Shown: one piece after another, positions 44,703 to 53,560 of the stretch
Layout of the letters: each line of letters starts with the position of its first letter
Position numbering within the stretch: position 1 is the first letter of the stretch
DNA from: JBCBSS01 sp039819065
Lineage (GTDB): Bacteria; Bacteroidota; Bacteroidia; Cytophagales; Cyclobacteriaceae
Direction: 5' to 3'
DNA length: 53,837 nt
Assembly (NCBI GenBank): GCA_039819065.1
Contig: JBCBSS010000036.1
Coordinates: 1 to 53,837 of the forward strand
Position numbers and translations under genes: made by a program
Notes under the pieces: model-generated
What the model was told of the DNA's origin: nothing
Seen by the model: the letters and a program-made list of their open reading frames with translations, nothing else
Database searches by the model: none

Positions 44703-45224
44703 TTATTTACAATACTGATTGTAAGCTTGAATGAGGGCTCTTATATCCTTGAATCGATAATCCTTTGCTTCTGGATAAGATTCTTGCATTTGTGTGCACT
44801 TTTGCATCAGCATTCGCAGTTTGCCAAAATTCCTGAAGAGGGTCACATAGTTGTCAAAGCCTTCTCCGGTCACATAATATGTATTTCCCGTATCTAGATT
44901 GGGTTCAAGCAGTAGCGTTAGAGGGCCTTCTTCTACGATAATCATCGGAGAATATATGTTTACAGGTTCTGGACATATCTTTACAACCTGAAAGTAAGTC
45001 GGGCCATGTTTCTGATATTCTTTCTTGAAAGAAGCGACATTTTCTGTATCGAAGTTCTCTTTCTCGCCATCCGGGGTCTTAATCACCACCTGGTGTTGTG
45101 TAAAAAAAAGCTTTTTTGCTTCGATAGTATCTCCTGCATGTGTCACAACAAATTGAGGAGGCTCGTCTTGTGCTAAAGCAGGCTGTATAAAGAGCAACGA
45201 GAAATAAAGAATGTACTTCAGCAT
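44703..45224 (-). CDS. Small secreted protein, function unknown
   Basis: 173 residues with a signal peptide (about 1-18, ending QPALAQ). The mature part begins with a short beta domain (FVVTHAGDTIEAKKLFFTQHQVVIKT), which resembles the repeated 'motif-switch' segments found in many Bacteroidota secreted proteins. A helical C-terminus with two Cys follows (KCTQMQES; YNQYCK). No family named. Convergent with rsgA. Confidence 0.72.
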   Translation of the reverse strand: MLKYILYFSLLFIQPALAQDEPPQFVVTHAGDTIEAKKLFFTQHQVVIKTPDGEKENFDTENVASFKKEYQKHGPTYFQVVKICPEPVNIYSPMIIVEEGPLTLLLEPNLDTGNTYYVTGEGFDNYVTLFRNFGKLRMLMQKCTQMQESYPEAKDYRFKDIRALIQAYNQYCK

Positions 45225-45339
45225 ATTCCTAGTTTTTTTAAACAGTCTTTAGTCATGTGCGAAATAATACCTTTCATATGATCACTAAACTATAATGTTC
45301 ATCGGCAATTCAACATTAAACGCTATTCGCGATTGAGCA

Positions 45340-48336
45340 CTAATCCACCAAATCTTTAACTTCCTTCATCTGTATCACTAACTCGTCATATCTGTCGTAG
45401 GCATCCTTACCAGGAAGTTGGTCTGCCCTACTGATCATACTATACAAATAAGAAATCTGATCGATAAGTTTGGGCTGCATGTAAATACCCTTCGCGGTTT
45501 GTAGTCTAGTCAGTGTGTCCTTCAATTCTTTGGATTTAGTCTCATCCTTGGTCTTCTTTATTTCTTTTTCCAGGGAGTCTTCCAACCTTCTCGATTCTTC
45601 CAATAAGGCCAATACCTTTCCTTGCAACTCAGCTTGCTTGCTTAAAACGGCTGAAGTTACGCCCACTTTTTCCAATCTCGGGTCGATTAAAAGTTCGTAC
45701 GCATGGGTACTTGTCCATTCTCCAACTGTAAGGGTTGCTGTATATTTTCCAGGTGGTAACATTGGTCCATTTTTGTACCGATTACTAGCTTTTTTATGCC
45801 ATGGTCCGGTACTTCTAAAATCCCATTCAAATCGATTCAAACCTTTCTTGACAGATAAGCTCTTACTGGTTATAAACCTGATATCTTCTGTGGCCATGTC
45901 TCGTACAACCTTTGCTTTTTCCTTTAGCTTAGTCGTATCGCTAACTAAGTGATACACCACTTTTCCAGTTGCGTCTTTAATCTCTAGTCGAATAGGTTGG
46001 TCAGGTATTTCCGATAGATAGTAGTCAATTTTAACTGAAGGACTCGGATATCTTGGTGTTGAACTTCCCCATGAGCCTGCTGGATAGCGATATCGATAGG
46101 TGTCTTTTGGTTTGAACAAAACGTTTTGTCCCGCACTCTCTGAATTATACTGTCTAAGGGTAGAAATATTATCCAAAATCCAGAAGCCTCTTCCCATGGT
46201 ACTCAATACGATGTCATCTCGATGAATCTTGAGATCGGTTATGGGTGTTACGGGTAAATTTTGTTGAAAAGGTTGCCACTGCTTTCCATCATCGAAGGAT
46301 ACAAACACCCCATATTCAGTACCTGCAAACAACAACCCTTCTTTATTTGGGTCTTCACGCATTACCCTGGTAGGAAAATCTACTGGAATGCCATTTTGTC
46401 CATTGGTCAATAGCTCCCATGACTTACCGTAGTTTGTCGTTTTATAAATATAAGGTTTGGCATCCCCTAACTGGTATCTTAACACACTGATGTATGCCTT
46501 GGCTGGGTTATGTGGCGAAGGTTCTACCGCATCAACTCTTCCGCCTGAAGGAAGTCCTTTCGGAGTTACGTCCTTCCATGTTTTTCCGCCATCTTGAGTC
46601 ACATGAACTGGGCCATCATTGGCCCCTACCCAAATGACGCCTTGCTTTGCAGACGATTCTCGAATGGCATATATGGTACTGTAGAACTCCTCTCCCGTTA
46701 TATCACGTGTGATGGGCGCTCCGGATATCACTTGCTTGTCGTCTTCAAAAGCGGTTAAGTCAGGTGAAATGGTCTCCCAGGTTTTGCCTTCATCTGTTGT
46801 TTTGTGCACAAACTGGCTACAGTGATACACCACTGAAGGGTCATGAGGTGATACATGTATCGGTGAAACCCGCTGAAAACGGTACTTGAGATCTTTAGGA
46901 TTGTGACCATACATATTAGAAGCACCAACATAATACTGCATTTCTGTTCCTGTTTCTTTATTAAATACCCCAAACCGCCCTTTACAATTGGCATAAACTA
47001 TATTATGATTGCCTGGCTTAGGTACTGCAGGGCCCGTTTCACAACCGCCTGTGTTAATGATGTACCCTGTCCCGGGTCGCTGTATCCCATAAGGTGCTTG
47101 TGTAGGCACGGCAACCGTACTATAGTTATCTTGCTGACCTCCATATACCCAGTATGGATACTGATCATCCACTTCTACTTGATAAATTTCGGAAGTAGGC
47201 TGGTTGTACTGAGTTGACCACGACTTACCGCCATTTAGCGTCACATTGGCTCCACCGTCATTGGCCTGAATAAAAATGTCCGGATTGTCGGGGTTCATCC
47301 ACATATCATGATTATCACCATGCGGTGATGAGACAGGCCTCCAGCTTTTACCTCCATCAACAGATTTGTAATAACCCGTAGCGAGGGAATACACTACATC
47401 AGGGTCTTTGGGGTTTACGCGTAGGTTGGTGTAATAAAACGGTCGAGTACGGATGCCCTTATGACTAGAAACTTGCTTGAACGATTGCCCTTGATCAATA
47501 GATTTGTATAATCCACCTTCATTATCTGGCGCCTCTACTAAAGCGTAAACCAGCCTTGAATCAGCATTTGTTACAGCCAGGTCAATCTTTCCGATCAGCT
47601 TATTGGGTAAGCCTTCTGTAATTTTATCCCAACTCTTACCCCCATCAACTGATTTATAAATACCACCTTCGGATGGGTTGCCGCCACTTATGATTGACCA
47701 AGGTTTACGCTCAGCTTTCCATGCGGTTGCAAATAGAATTTCCGGATTGGACGGTAAGAACTCGATATCATAAATCCCTGTTTTATCAGAAATGGACAAC
47801 ACTTGGTCCCACGATTTACCTCCGTCAACCGTTTTGTAAACGCCACGTTCCGGATTGGGCTGAAAGGCTTTACCAATGGCCGCTACATAAACGATGTTAT
47901 GGTTATCGGGGTGAATTCTCACCGCACCAATTTGTCCGACATTAGGTAAACCGATAAAACCCCAATTTTTGCCACCATCTATCGACTTGTACATGCCGCG
48001 GCCCTCAATAACGTTACTTCTCAACCCATCGCTACCCGTGCCAACATAAACGATATTGGGATCGTTTTGCGCCACTTCAATGGCACCAATTGAAGGCGTT
48101 GAAAAGAATCCATCAGAAACGTTCTTCCAATTAATACCGTAATCCTCGGTTTTCCAGACACCTCCACCGGTTGCTCCAAGGTAAAAGGTAGATGGCGCCA
48201 CTTTTACACCAGCAACGGCAGTAACCCTGCCACCTCGATAAGGGCCTAGGTTTCGATATTTTAATACGGCAAAGTCTTGCGCAATAGCTGAGCTAGTGAC
48301 GAGTAGCAAAGCAATTAGGGATAGAAAACGTAGCAT
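45340..48336 (-). CDS. Large secreted BNR/VPS10-type repeat protein (glycosyl hydrolase-like)
   Basis: 998 residues with a signal peptide (about 1-19, ending SSAIAQ). A double beta-propeller (about 25-760) contains many Asp-box motifs (SxDxGxxW variants): GGVWKTEDYGINW, MYKSIDGGKNW, VYKTVDGGKSW, IYKSVDGGKSWDK, HKTTDEGKTWE and VTQDGGKTWKD. A C-terminal beta domain (about 780-890) and a coiled coil (about 900-950) complete it. This is the common Bacteroidota 'WD40/YVTN/BNR-like repeat' or sortilin-type exported protein. Databases often call it glycosyl hydrolase, but no sialidase catalytic residues can be assigned. A role in binding or processing extracellular polymers is inferred. Confidence 0.88.
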   Translation of the reverse strand: MLRFLSLIALLLVTSSAIAQDFAVLKYRNLGPYRGGRVTAVAGVKVAPSTFYLGATGGGVWKTEDYGINWKNVSDGFFSTPSIGAIEVAQNDPNIVYVGTGSDGLRSNVIEGRGMYKSIDGGKNWGFIGLPNVGQIGAVRIHPDNHNIVYVAAIGKAFQPNPERGVYKTVDGGKSWDQVLSISDKTGIYDIEFLPSNPEILFATAWKAERKPWSIISGGNPSEGGIYKSVDGGKSWDKITEGLPNKLIGKIDLAVTNADSRLVYALVEAPDNEGGLYKSIDQGQSFKQVSSHKGIRTRPFYYTNLRVNPKDPDVVYSLATGYYKSVDGGKSWRPVSSPHGDNHDMWMNPDNPDIFIQANDGGANVTLNGGKSWSTQYNQPTSEIYQVEVDDQYPYWVYGGQQDNYSTVAVPTQAPYGIQRPGTGYIINTGGCETGPAVPKPGNHNIVYANCKGRFGVFNKETGTEMQYYVGASNMYGHNPKDLKYRFQRVSPIHVSPHDPSVVYHCSQFVHKTTDEGKTWETISPDLTAFEDDKQVISGAPITRDITGEEFYSTIYAIRESSAKQGVIWVGANDGPVHVTQDGGKTWKDVTPKGLPSGGRVDAVEPSPHNPAKAYISVLRYQLGDAKPYIYKTTNYGKSWELLTNGQNGIPVDFPTRVMREDPNKEGLLFAGTEYGVFVSFDDGKQWQPFQQNLPVTPITDLKIHRDDIVLSTMGRGFWILDNISTLRQYNSESAGQNVLFKPKDTYRYRYPAGSWGSSTPRYPSPSVKIDYYLSEIPDQPIRLEIKDATGKVVYHLVSDTTKLKEKAKVVRDMATEDIRFITSKSLSVKKGLNRFEWDFRSTGPWHKKASNRYKNGPMLPPGKYTATLTVGEWTSTHAYELLIDPRLEKVGVTSAVLSKQAELQGKVLALLEESRRLEDSLEKEIKKTKDETKSKELKDTLTRLQTAKGIYMQPKLIDQISYLYSMISRADQLPGKDAYDRYDELVIQMKEVKDLVD

Positions 48337-48653
48337 ATTATTGGTTTAGGTTACACACGATGTTACCAAAAATATTGCTTACTACAATTTTAAGCTCAAT
48401 TATATTGAAGAAATACTTTCTAGAATGGTCAGGTGAACACGAGGTAGGATTAAAGTCTTTTCTTTAGGGGGTGTGGGTCGCTCGTTAGGTTTAGTAGCCG
48501 GGTCCGCACAATACTTTTTAGTTATTATTGGCTAAACGGTCATAGCTATCTGTCTAAATGAGCATAATCTTCCGATTGTGGTGACAATAGGGCTTACATT
48601 GAATATTTCAAATAGAGTAGGGTCCTTTCGTTTCCGCTTTTTTCAGCATCCGC
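48337..48653. other. Gene-free stretch
   Basis: AT-rich. No convincing frame, hairpin or repeat family seen. It probably holds the promoter of the BNR protein on the minus strand, but no box can be named. Confidence 0.4.
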
Positions 48654-49169
48654 TTAGATTATTTCCTGAGTCTGAATACAGTTGCCGTTAACATATTTTA
48701 CCTCAGACATTTCTTTATACTTCGCTAGCGCTCTGTTGTAATAAGGTAGTTGTTTTCTAAATTTATCTTCTTCTTCAGCATTGATAAAGCTCCATAAGTA
48801 AATCCTTCGCACATCTCGAAAACTCATTTTAGTAGGCTTTGATAGCTGATAGCCAACAAACGAATAGCCTGAAATTTCAACGTTGTGTTCAAAGTATATT
48901 CCTTCATCATTAAACTTTGTGATACCAGTGACAGTGTTGCCAATAAGCCCGGGAGGTCGGCAATCTTCACATTTCTCTAATATATAACCATCCGCCATAA
49001 GACTGTCAATCAAATTCTTCACTTTGACGTTTACGGTTATCGTCTCTCTTTCACCAGTCGAGTCTCCAATACCTGAATCCTTTTTTGATTTCCGATCATG
49101 TGGATCTTGGTTTGTACAACCAATAAGTATAACTACTGTCCAAAGTGATATTGTTATAATTGATCTCAT
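48654..49169 (-). CDS. Lipoprotein, function unknown
   Basis: 171 residues from the ATG at 49169; an in-frame ATG 30 bases upstream would put extra residues before a good signal peptide. The lipobox is LIGCTNQ. A Lys/Asp/Ser-rich linker is followed by a small alpha/beta domain with a CEDCRPP pair of Cys and aromatic strands (GYSFVGYQL, RIYLWSFIN). No family recognised. Single-gene unit. Confidence 0.72.
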   Translation of the reverse strand: MRSIITISLWTVVILIGCTNQDPHDRKSKKDSGIGDSTGERETITVNVKVKNLIDSLMADGYILEKCEDCRPPGLIGNTVTGITKFNDEGIYFEHNVEISGYSFVGYQLSKPTKMSFRDVRRIYLWSFINAEEEDKFRKQLPYYNRALAKYKEMSEVKYVNGNCIQTQEII

Positions 49170-49559
49170 GACGGATGCCAACATAAATGCAACACACACA
49201 AAGCATGTTGTCTATATTTCAAATATATCATAAGTTCTTCATGAAGTCTAAAGTCTTTTAAATTTCATATTATTTTCCATTGTTCAAATGTGTGTAGACG
49301 AGTAGTGATTATTTAATCAAGGTTTTGCTCATGAAGTATCCCTTGTTACTTCCTTCTTTTAAATTTTTCATTTCGAACCAGTTAAAACTCTGTCTAGAAC
49401 AGGTGTCTGACATAAATGACAATAGGTCAGATACTTAAACATAATTGAAGCAAGTGTATATGTTTTGATGAGTAGTCAGGGTAGTCGCTAGAATGTAAAA
49501 TAACATCTAGATAATAGTTTGGGCACTTGTGTGGGTCGTGGTTTGGCTTATCTTTGGTC
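49170..49559. other. Gene-free stretch between divergent genes
   Basis: No gene or clear repeat. It likely contains divergent promoters for the lipoprotein and the antiporter, but none is convincing by eye. Confidence 0.4.
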
Positions 49560-51380
49560 ATGCTCGAACTCGCAAGCATATTGGTTTTTGGCATTTTTGC
49601 CCAATGGCTCGCCTGGCGTATAAAACAACCCGCCATTCTACCACTGATCATCATCGGATTATTGATAGGTCCGGGTTCTACTTATCTGACTGCGGATGGG
49701 TCAAAGTTCATCGATGGAGATACTATATTCACTGGTGACCTTTTATTTTCTTTTGTTTCCATATCGGTTGGGGTCATTCTATTCGAGGGGGGGCTAACAC
49801 TCAACTTGAAAGAGGTACGTAACCAGGTAGGTACGGTAGGAAACCTACTTTTCTTTGGTTCCATCGTGACTTTTGTGGGAGGCGGTATAGCCAGCCATTA
49901 CCTACTCGGCCTAGGTTGGCCGATGGCCTTTCTTTTTGGTGGCCTTATCATTGTTTCAGGCCCTACGGTGGTTCTGCCCATTTTGAGAAATGTGAAGCCG
50001 AATAACAGTATCAATACCATTTTGAAGTGGGAAGGTATTTTGATCGATCCTTTTGGTGCCCTCATTGCCGTTTTGATGTACGAGTTTATCGTCTCCTCTC
50101 ATGATGGTTCAGGCCAATCGGTTGAGGTTTTGCAAGAGTTTTTTGCCACCATTTCAAGTGGCATCGTATCCGGGGGTATTGGCGCCGCCATCCTCTATTT
50201 CACCATTAAAAAAGGAGCCATACCAGAATACTTACGAAATATTTTCTCGCTGGGTCTGGTGATTCTGACATTCTCTTTTGCGGAATTGGTACATAAAGAA
50301 GCAGGGTTGATGGCTGCCACAGTTATGGGCATTGTGCTGGCCAACGTAAAGATGGCAGAGATAAGGAAAATTCTGTTATTCAAAGAAGACATCAGTCTTA
50401 TTCTCATCTCGGTACTGTTTATTCTACTCTCTTCTCGTATAGAAGTATACCAGATTCAAATGTTGGGTACGCCAAGTCTACTACTCTTTTTAGTGGTTAT
50501 TTTAATATTAAGACCACTTGGTGTGCTCCTCTCTACCATTAAGTCAAAACTGAACTGGCGAGAAAAGGCTTTCATAAGCTGGATTGGCCCTAAAGGGATA
50601 GTGGCTGCGGCAGTAGCATCGTTATTTTCTTTGACATTGATTGAAAGGCCTGATATTGTAAAGTCTGAAGAGGCGGAAATTCTCTTACCGCTCGTTTTTT
50701 TGATGATTGTAGGTACTGTAGTACTGCAGGGGTCTACGGCCAAATTGGTGGCAAGGGTGCTAAAGGTGGTGCGCAAAGAGCCGAAAGGTGTTCTCATTGT
50801 AGGTGCGAATGAACTGGCTCAAAAACTCGCGATGAAACTTTCAGAGGTGGGTATGGATATCGTCATGGTGGACACCTCTCTACCTAATGTGAAAAGTGCG
50901 CAAAAACTAGGACTCCAAGCTATGGAAGCCAATGCTTTATCAGATGCTATTTTTGAGCAAGTAGACCTGTCACGCGTGGGGCGCATGGCAGCCATTACTT
51001 CTAATCCCGGACTCAATGAATTGGCCTGTCGCTGGTTCGAGAAAGAGATGGGCGAGCGCAATGTATTACGGTTGGCCAGCAAAGAAGAATCAGAAAACCT
51101 CAACGTAGACCTTGCGAAAAACGTCTTGTTCGGAGCAAACACTGAATTCGTTTCCCTCGTTGCGCTTACGCGAAAAGAAGATGCTTTTGGTGAAGTGACT
51201 TTTAATAAGGGGGTAGATCGTGAGAAGTGGATGGGCGAGCATCAAAGCGACATCATTCCTGTTTGTGTCATTAATAATGACAATGTGGAACTGATCAGTG
51301 GATTTACCAATGCAATGACCAAAGAAAGCACCTTGGTTTTTCTCAAAAAGGATAGCTATGATCTCAAGAAGAAAAGTTAA
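49560..51380 (+). CDS. CPA1-type cation:proton antiporter with RCK (TrkA-N) domain
   Basis: 606 residues from the ATG at 49560. A TTG eleven codons earlier is possible. About 12 to 13 membrane helices (1-400) carry the family motifs FEGGLTL, SGPTVVLPILR and WEGILIDPFGAL. A cytoplasmic Rossmann RCK/TrkA-N domain (about 420-540; GVLIVGANELAQKLA, IVMVDTS, ANALSDAIF, AAITSNPGLNELAC) and a short C-terminal region follow. It exchanges Na+ or K+ for H+ across the inner membrane, and the RCK domain should gate it by nucleotide or cation binding. Single gene. Confidence 0.92.
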   Translation: MLELASILVFGIFAQWLAWRIKQPAILPLIIIGLLIGPGSTYLTADGSKFIDGDTIFTGDLLFSFVSISVGVILFEGGLTLNLKEVRNQVGTVGNLLFFGSIVTFVGGGIASHYLLGLGWPMAFLFGGLIIVSGPTVVLPILRNVKPNNSINTILKWEGILIDPFGALIAVLMYEFIVSSHDGSGQSVEVLQEFFATISSGIVSGGIGAAILYFTIKKGAIPEYLRNIFSLGLVILTFSFAELVHKEAGLMAATVMGIVLANVKMAEIRKILLFKEDISLILISVLFILLSSRIEVYQIQMLGTPSLLLFLVVILILRPLGVLLSTIKSKLNWREKAFISWIGPKGIVAAAVASLFSLTLIERPDIVKSEEAEILLPLVFLMIVGTVVLQGSTAKLVARVLKVVRKEPKGVLIVGANELAQKLAMKLSEVGMDIVMVDTSLPNVKSAQKLGLQAMEANALSDAIFEQVDLSRVGRMAAITSNPGLNELACRWFEKEMGERNVLRLASKEESENLNVDLAKNVLFGANTEFVSLVALTRKEDAFGEVTFNKGVDREKWMGEHQSDIIPVCVINNDNVELISGFTNAMTKESTLVFLKKDSYDLKKKS

Positions 51381-51412
51381 GTTCTTTTTAGTATAATTAG
51401 TATACAACTGCC

Positions 51413-51670
51413 ATTCTTGATAATTGCTTCGAGATATCCCTGCGAAAGATTGTTTGGCTAGTTCGAGTGCGGTTGGTGGCCAAAATTCCGGGCCAGCGTA
51501 GGCCTGCGGGCTGAAGGTTTAATTTTGGCTTGATTTTTCTTTGCTGTCCCGACAAGTCGGGATGAAGGCTGCCTGACGATCAAGGCATACAAATTCTATT
51601 TAGTCAAATACTGATCTTCATGAGTGAGGAACTCCACAAACAGATCAAAGTGAAGATTTCGGGGTTTAAA
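51413..51670. repeat. Long dispersed direct repeat, copy 2
   Basis: Aligns with 14231-14499 over about 260 bases in the same orientation. Blocks conserved with copy 1 include CCAAAATTCCGGGCCAGCGT and TTTTGGCTTGATTTTTCTTT. The hairpin in the middle is TCCCGAC-AA-GTCGGGA (51547-51562) in place of the CTTTTC/GAAAAG stem of copy 1. It starts about 30 bases after the antiporter stop. The rest of 51381-51869 holds only the terminator listed next. Confidence 0.85.
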
Positions 51671-51833
51671 GGCTAGTCTAGTATAAAATGTGATTGACAA
51701 AAAATTACCTAACCAGCTAGCGCTCGTTTAGCAAAGTGTAACTAGTCCCATGTCGATCGATTTTTCTTCATCTAATAGTCTTGAATGGCTGCATGTTGTC
51801 GCGTGTGGAAAAAACGCGTGACAGCGGTGTAGG

Positions 51834-51855
51834 AAAAGCCCATGTTTGGGCTTTT
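51834..51855 (-). terminator. Terminator hairpin after the RiPP precursor gene
   Basis: AAAAGCCC-ATGTTT-GGGCTTTT, a perfect 8-bp stem, 14 bases past the precursor stop on the minus strand. It ends in four T on both strands. It probably ends the short precursor transcript. Confidence 0.8.
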
Positions 51856-51869
51856 CTGCGATTTTTAGA

Positions 51870-52031
51870 TTACAATGGGCAGTTTGGTCCTTTTGTATAA
51901 GGATCATCACAGGCCAGACAAACTGATCTTAAGAAAGTTCCTCCTTTTACAGTTTCTTTGCTTTTTGATTCCATTTCTGTAATAAAACTTTTCACTGTAA
52001 GGTCTTTCAGACTTAATTTTTGTTTTTTCAT
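51870..52031 (-). CDS. Lanthipeptide-like RiPP precursor (GG/pinensin-type leader)
   Basis: 53 residues from the ATG at 52031. A longer frame from 52151 would add 40 unlikely residues. The leader is residues 1-31: basic MKKQK, then LSLKDLTVKSFITEM, then ETVKGG as the cleavage site. It matches the pattern of Bacteroidota natural-product precursors of the GG and pinensin lanthipeptide groups. The 22-residue core (32-53) has Thr32, Ser36, Cys38, Cys41, Thr46 and Cys51, enough for up to three thioether rings or other Cys modification. No LanB/LanC, radical SAM enzyme, peptidase-transporter or second precursor is in the window, so the maker enzymes must act in trans. The gene has its own terminator. 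Confidence 0.72.
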   Translation of the reverse strand: MKKQKLSLKDLTVKSFITEMESKSKETVKGGTFLRSVCLACDDPYTKGPNCPL

Positions 52032-52181
52032 AATGATTTGTTTTGTTTTTAGGGAATAACGTAGACAATAGTAATAAATTGTATAAGATGTCCGAAGGAA
52101 ATTGCGCCTAACATCTTGGCAACCCACCGTGTGAAAGCGTATACCGAACATGGATATATAGCTTTGGCTATATTTTGTCTT

Positions 52182-52409
52182 TTATATCTTAATTGACTCT
52201 CTTTCTAGGTCATTCGGCATTTTGTGGGTGTAATCCATTACGGTACCATCTTCTGGCACACCCAGGATTATATTTCGTCCACGAAAGAAAACTTTGGATA
52301 CGGGTCTTGCTTGTTACTCTCATGAGTAGGATCAAAAAATAACGTCTTGCTAAGAGGTAGTTTTAATGCCTTTTAGGCTTTGTTTTAGGTTTTCAAAGTT
52401 CGTTTGCAT
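52182..52409 (-). pseudogene. Twice-frameshifted small gene, about 75 codons
   Basis: An ATG at 52409 reads MQTNFENLKQSLK and is then stopped at 52350. The next frame is open across that point, reading ALKLPLSKTLFFDPTHES..., and stops at 52268. The first frame then resumes with VFFRGRNIILGVPEDG and MDYTHKMPNDLERES to a stop at 52182. Joined, these give one plausible protein of about 75 residues with two compensating shifts. It starts about 44 bases after the stop of the endonuclease-like gene, the usual site of an immunity gene, and ends 150 bases before the RiPP precursor. Family unknown. Real decay or sequencing error cannot be told apart here. Confidence 0.42.
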
Positions 52410-52453
52410 AAATGTTTAGATACATCGCTTGTTCATTCTTCGACAATTCTAAA

Positions 52454-53560
52454 TTAGAACTGCCAACCAATGATTTTGAGCCCGCCACCTGGGGCTTGCT
52501 GGGTCAAGAAGTTGTTCGCACCCGCAGGCACCCCAGGAGGTCCTATCAGTCCCAAAGCTCCCAACATGGGTAAATGATTAGGATTAGCAGGATTGGTCAA
52601 AATATTTACAGTCCACTGAGCTACATTCACTACGCCACCTCCTCCTATTGGCATTCCCATCCCTGCTCCTAGGGGTGTCCATGCTCCGGGCACAACAGTA
52701 TTTCCTGCCGCCCTTGAAGTGATTGTGATATTTTTTGGGGGATTCCAAATGGGAGCCCCTGCGGGGCCCGGCGCCTGATCTTGTTGGGTGCGATAGGATA
52801 TGCTAAAATCCACATCAGGGTTTTGTGTGGTCGCATTATTCTTACCTGCAACTGGGGTAGCATCCACACTATATTGTACATACCCCGTATTTGCCAGACT
52901 AAATACCCCCATAGGTGGTTGATTGTATAGGAGTTCTTTTACTTCATGCTCTATAGAGGAATGTTTTCCATTAGCTGCAGTTGTTATAGGAAACAAATTC
53001 GATGTAATTCCTAATCCACCCAAATTGCTATTCAATAAATGGCCTTGTACCCACCCTCCTGGTATACCCGGGAAATTTAATGCTAAATCCGTCATTAAGT
53101 TAGCTGCAATAGCTCCTCCGCCAACACCTGACCCCATTATTGGATCAGTCAGATCTAAGTCGGCCTGAATCATATTCCCCACATTGCCATTAGCATTCAG
53201 CCCCCCTCCCGCAAGTGGCGGGTTTGTGTATGCGAACGTTTGGGGCGCAAAATATTCCACGTTTGAAACCCGTTGTATAGTCTGTGTGGTATTACTCTTA
53301 GCCTGTCTCTGCAGTGTTTTCGTTTGTGCAACCTCCGGTCGATTATCCACAAATTGGAAGGCATTCTTTTTTGCATGGCTGTTGGCCATTTCTTGCAACT
53401 TTCGCATCTTCACAGCCTCGGTTCGGTTATCTACAAATTGGAAAGCATACTTTCCGTCATTTTTTCTTTGAGGCTCAGTATTGTCCACTGATCTACTTTG
53501 GGTTTCCTGATTTTTATCTGTGTGTGTTTGCATGGGTGATTCTTTTAGAGATACGCTCAT
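52454..53560 (-). CDS. Candidate eCIS-cargo toxin with DNA/RNA non-specific endonuclease-like core
   Basis: 368 residues. The N-terminus has two copies of an AFQFVDNRxE motif (residues 39-48 and 67-76), with KLQEMANSHAKK between them and TLQRQAKSNTTQTIQRV after them. This is the hallmark lead-in of DUF4157/eCIS-associated proteins. The middle (about 120-215) has WVQGHLLNSNLGG (His174), TSNLFPIT (Asn188), ANGKHSSIEHEV (Asn197, Glu204), matching the order of GH...LGG...NL.P.T...N..H..E in Endonuclea_NS-type toxins. The C-terminus is Gly/Pro/Asn-rich. No signal peptide and no HExxH. The nuclease role is inference from this motif order. The DNA encoding the repeat is itself directly repeated (about 53336-53366 and 53419-53449). 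Confidence 0.68.
   Translation of the reverse strand: MSVSLKESPMQTHTDKNQETQSRSVDNTEPQRKNDGKYAFQFVDNRTEAVKMRKLQEMANSHAKKNAFQFVDNRPEVAQTKTLQRQAKSNTTQTIQRVSNVEYFAPQTFAYTNPPLAGGGLNANGNVGNMIQADLDLTDPIMGSGVGGGAIAANLMTDLALNFPGIPGGWVQGHLLNSNLGGLGITSNLFPITTAANGKHSSIEHEVKELLYNQPPMGVFSLANTGYVQYSVDATPVAGKNNATTQNPDVDFSISYRTQQDQAPGPAGAPIWNPPKNITITSRAAGNTVVPGAWTPLGAGMGMPIGGGGVVNVAQWTVNILTNPANPNHLPMLGALGLIGPPGVPAGANNFLTQQAPGGGLKIIGWQF

Noticed and set aside
51870..52151. Longer 93-residue reading of the RiPP precursor
   Set aside because: The first 40 residues are not leader-like and the ATG at 52031 opens exactly at the conserved KKQKLSL leader start.
39231..53560. A full eCIS or type VI secretion locus around the cargo-like genes
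   Set aside because: No sheath, tube, baseplate, spike or AAA-ATPase gene is present between or beside them. Only possible payloads are seen.
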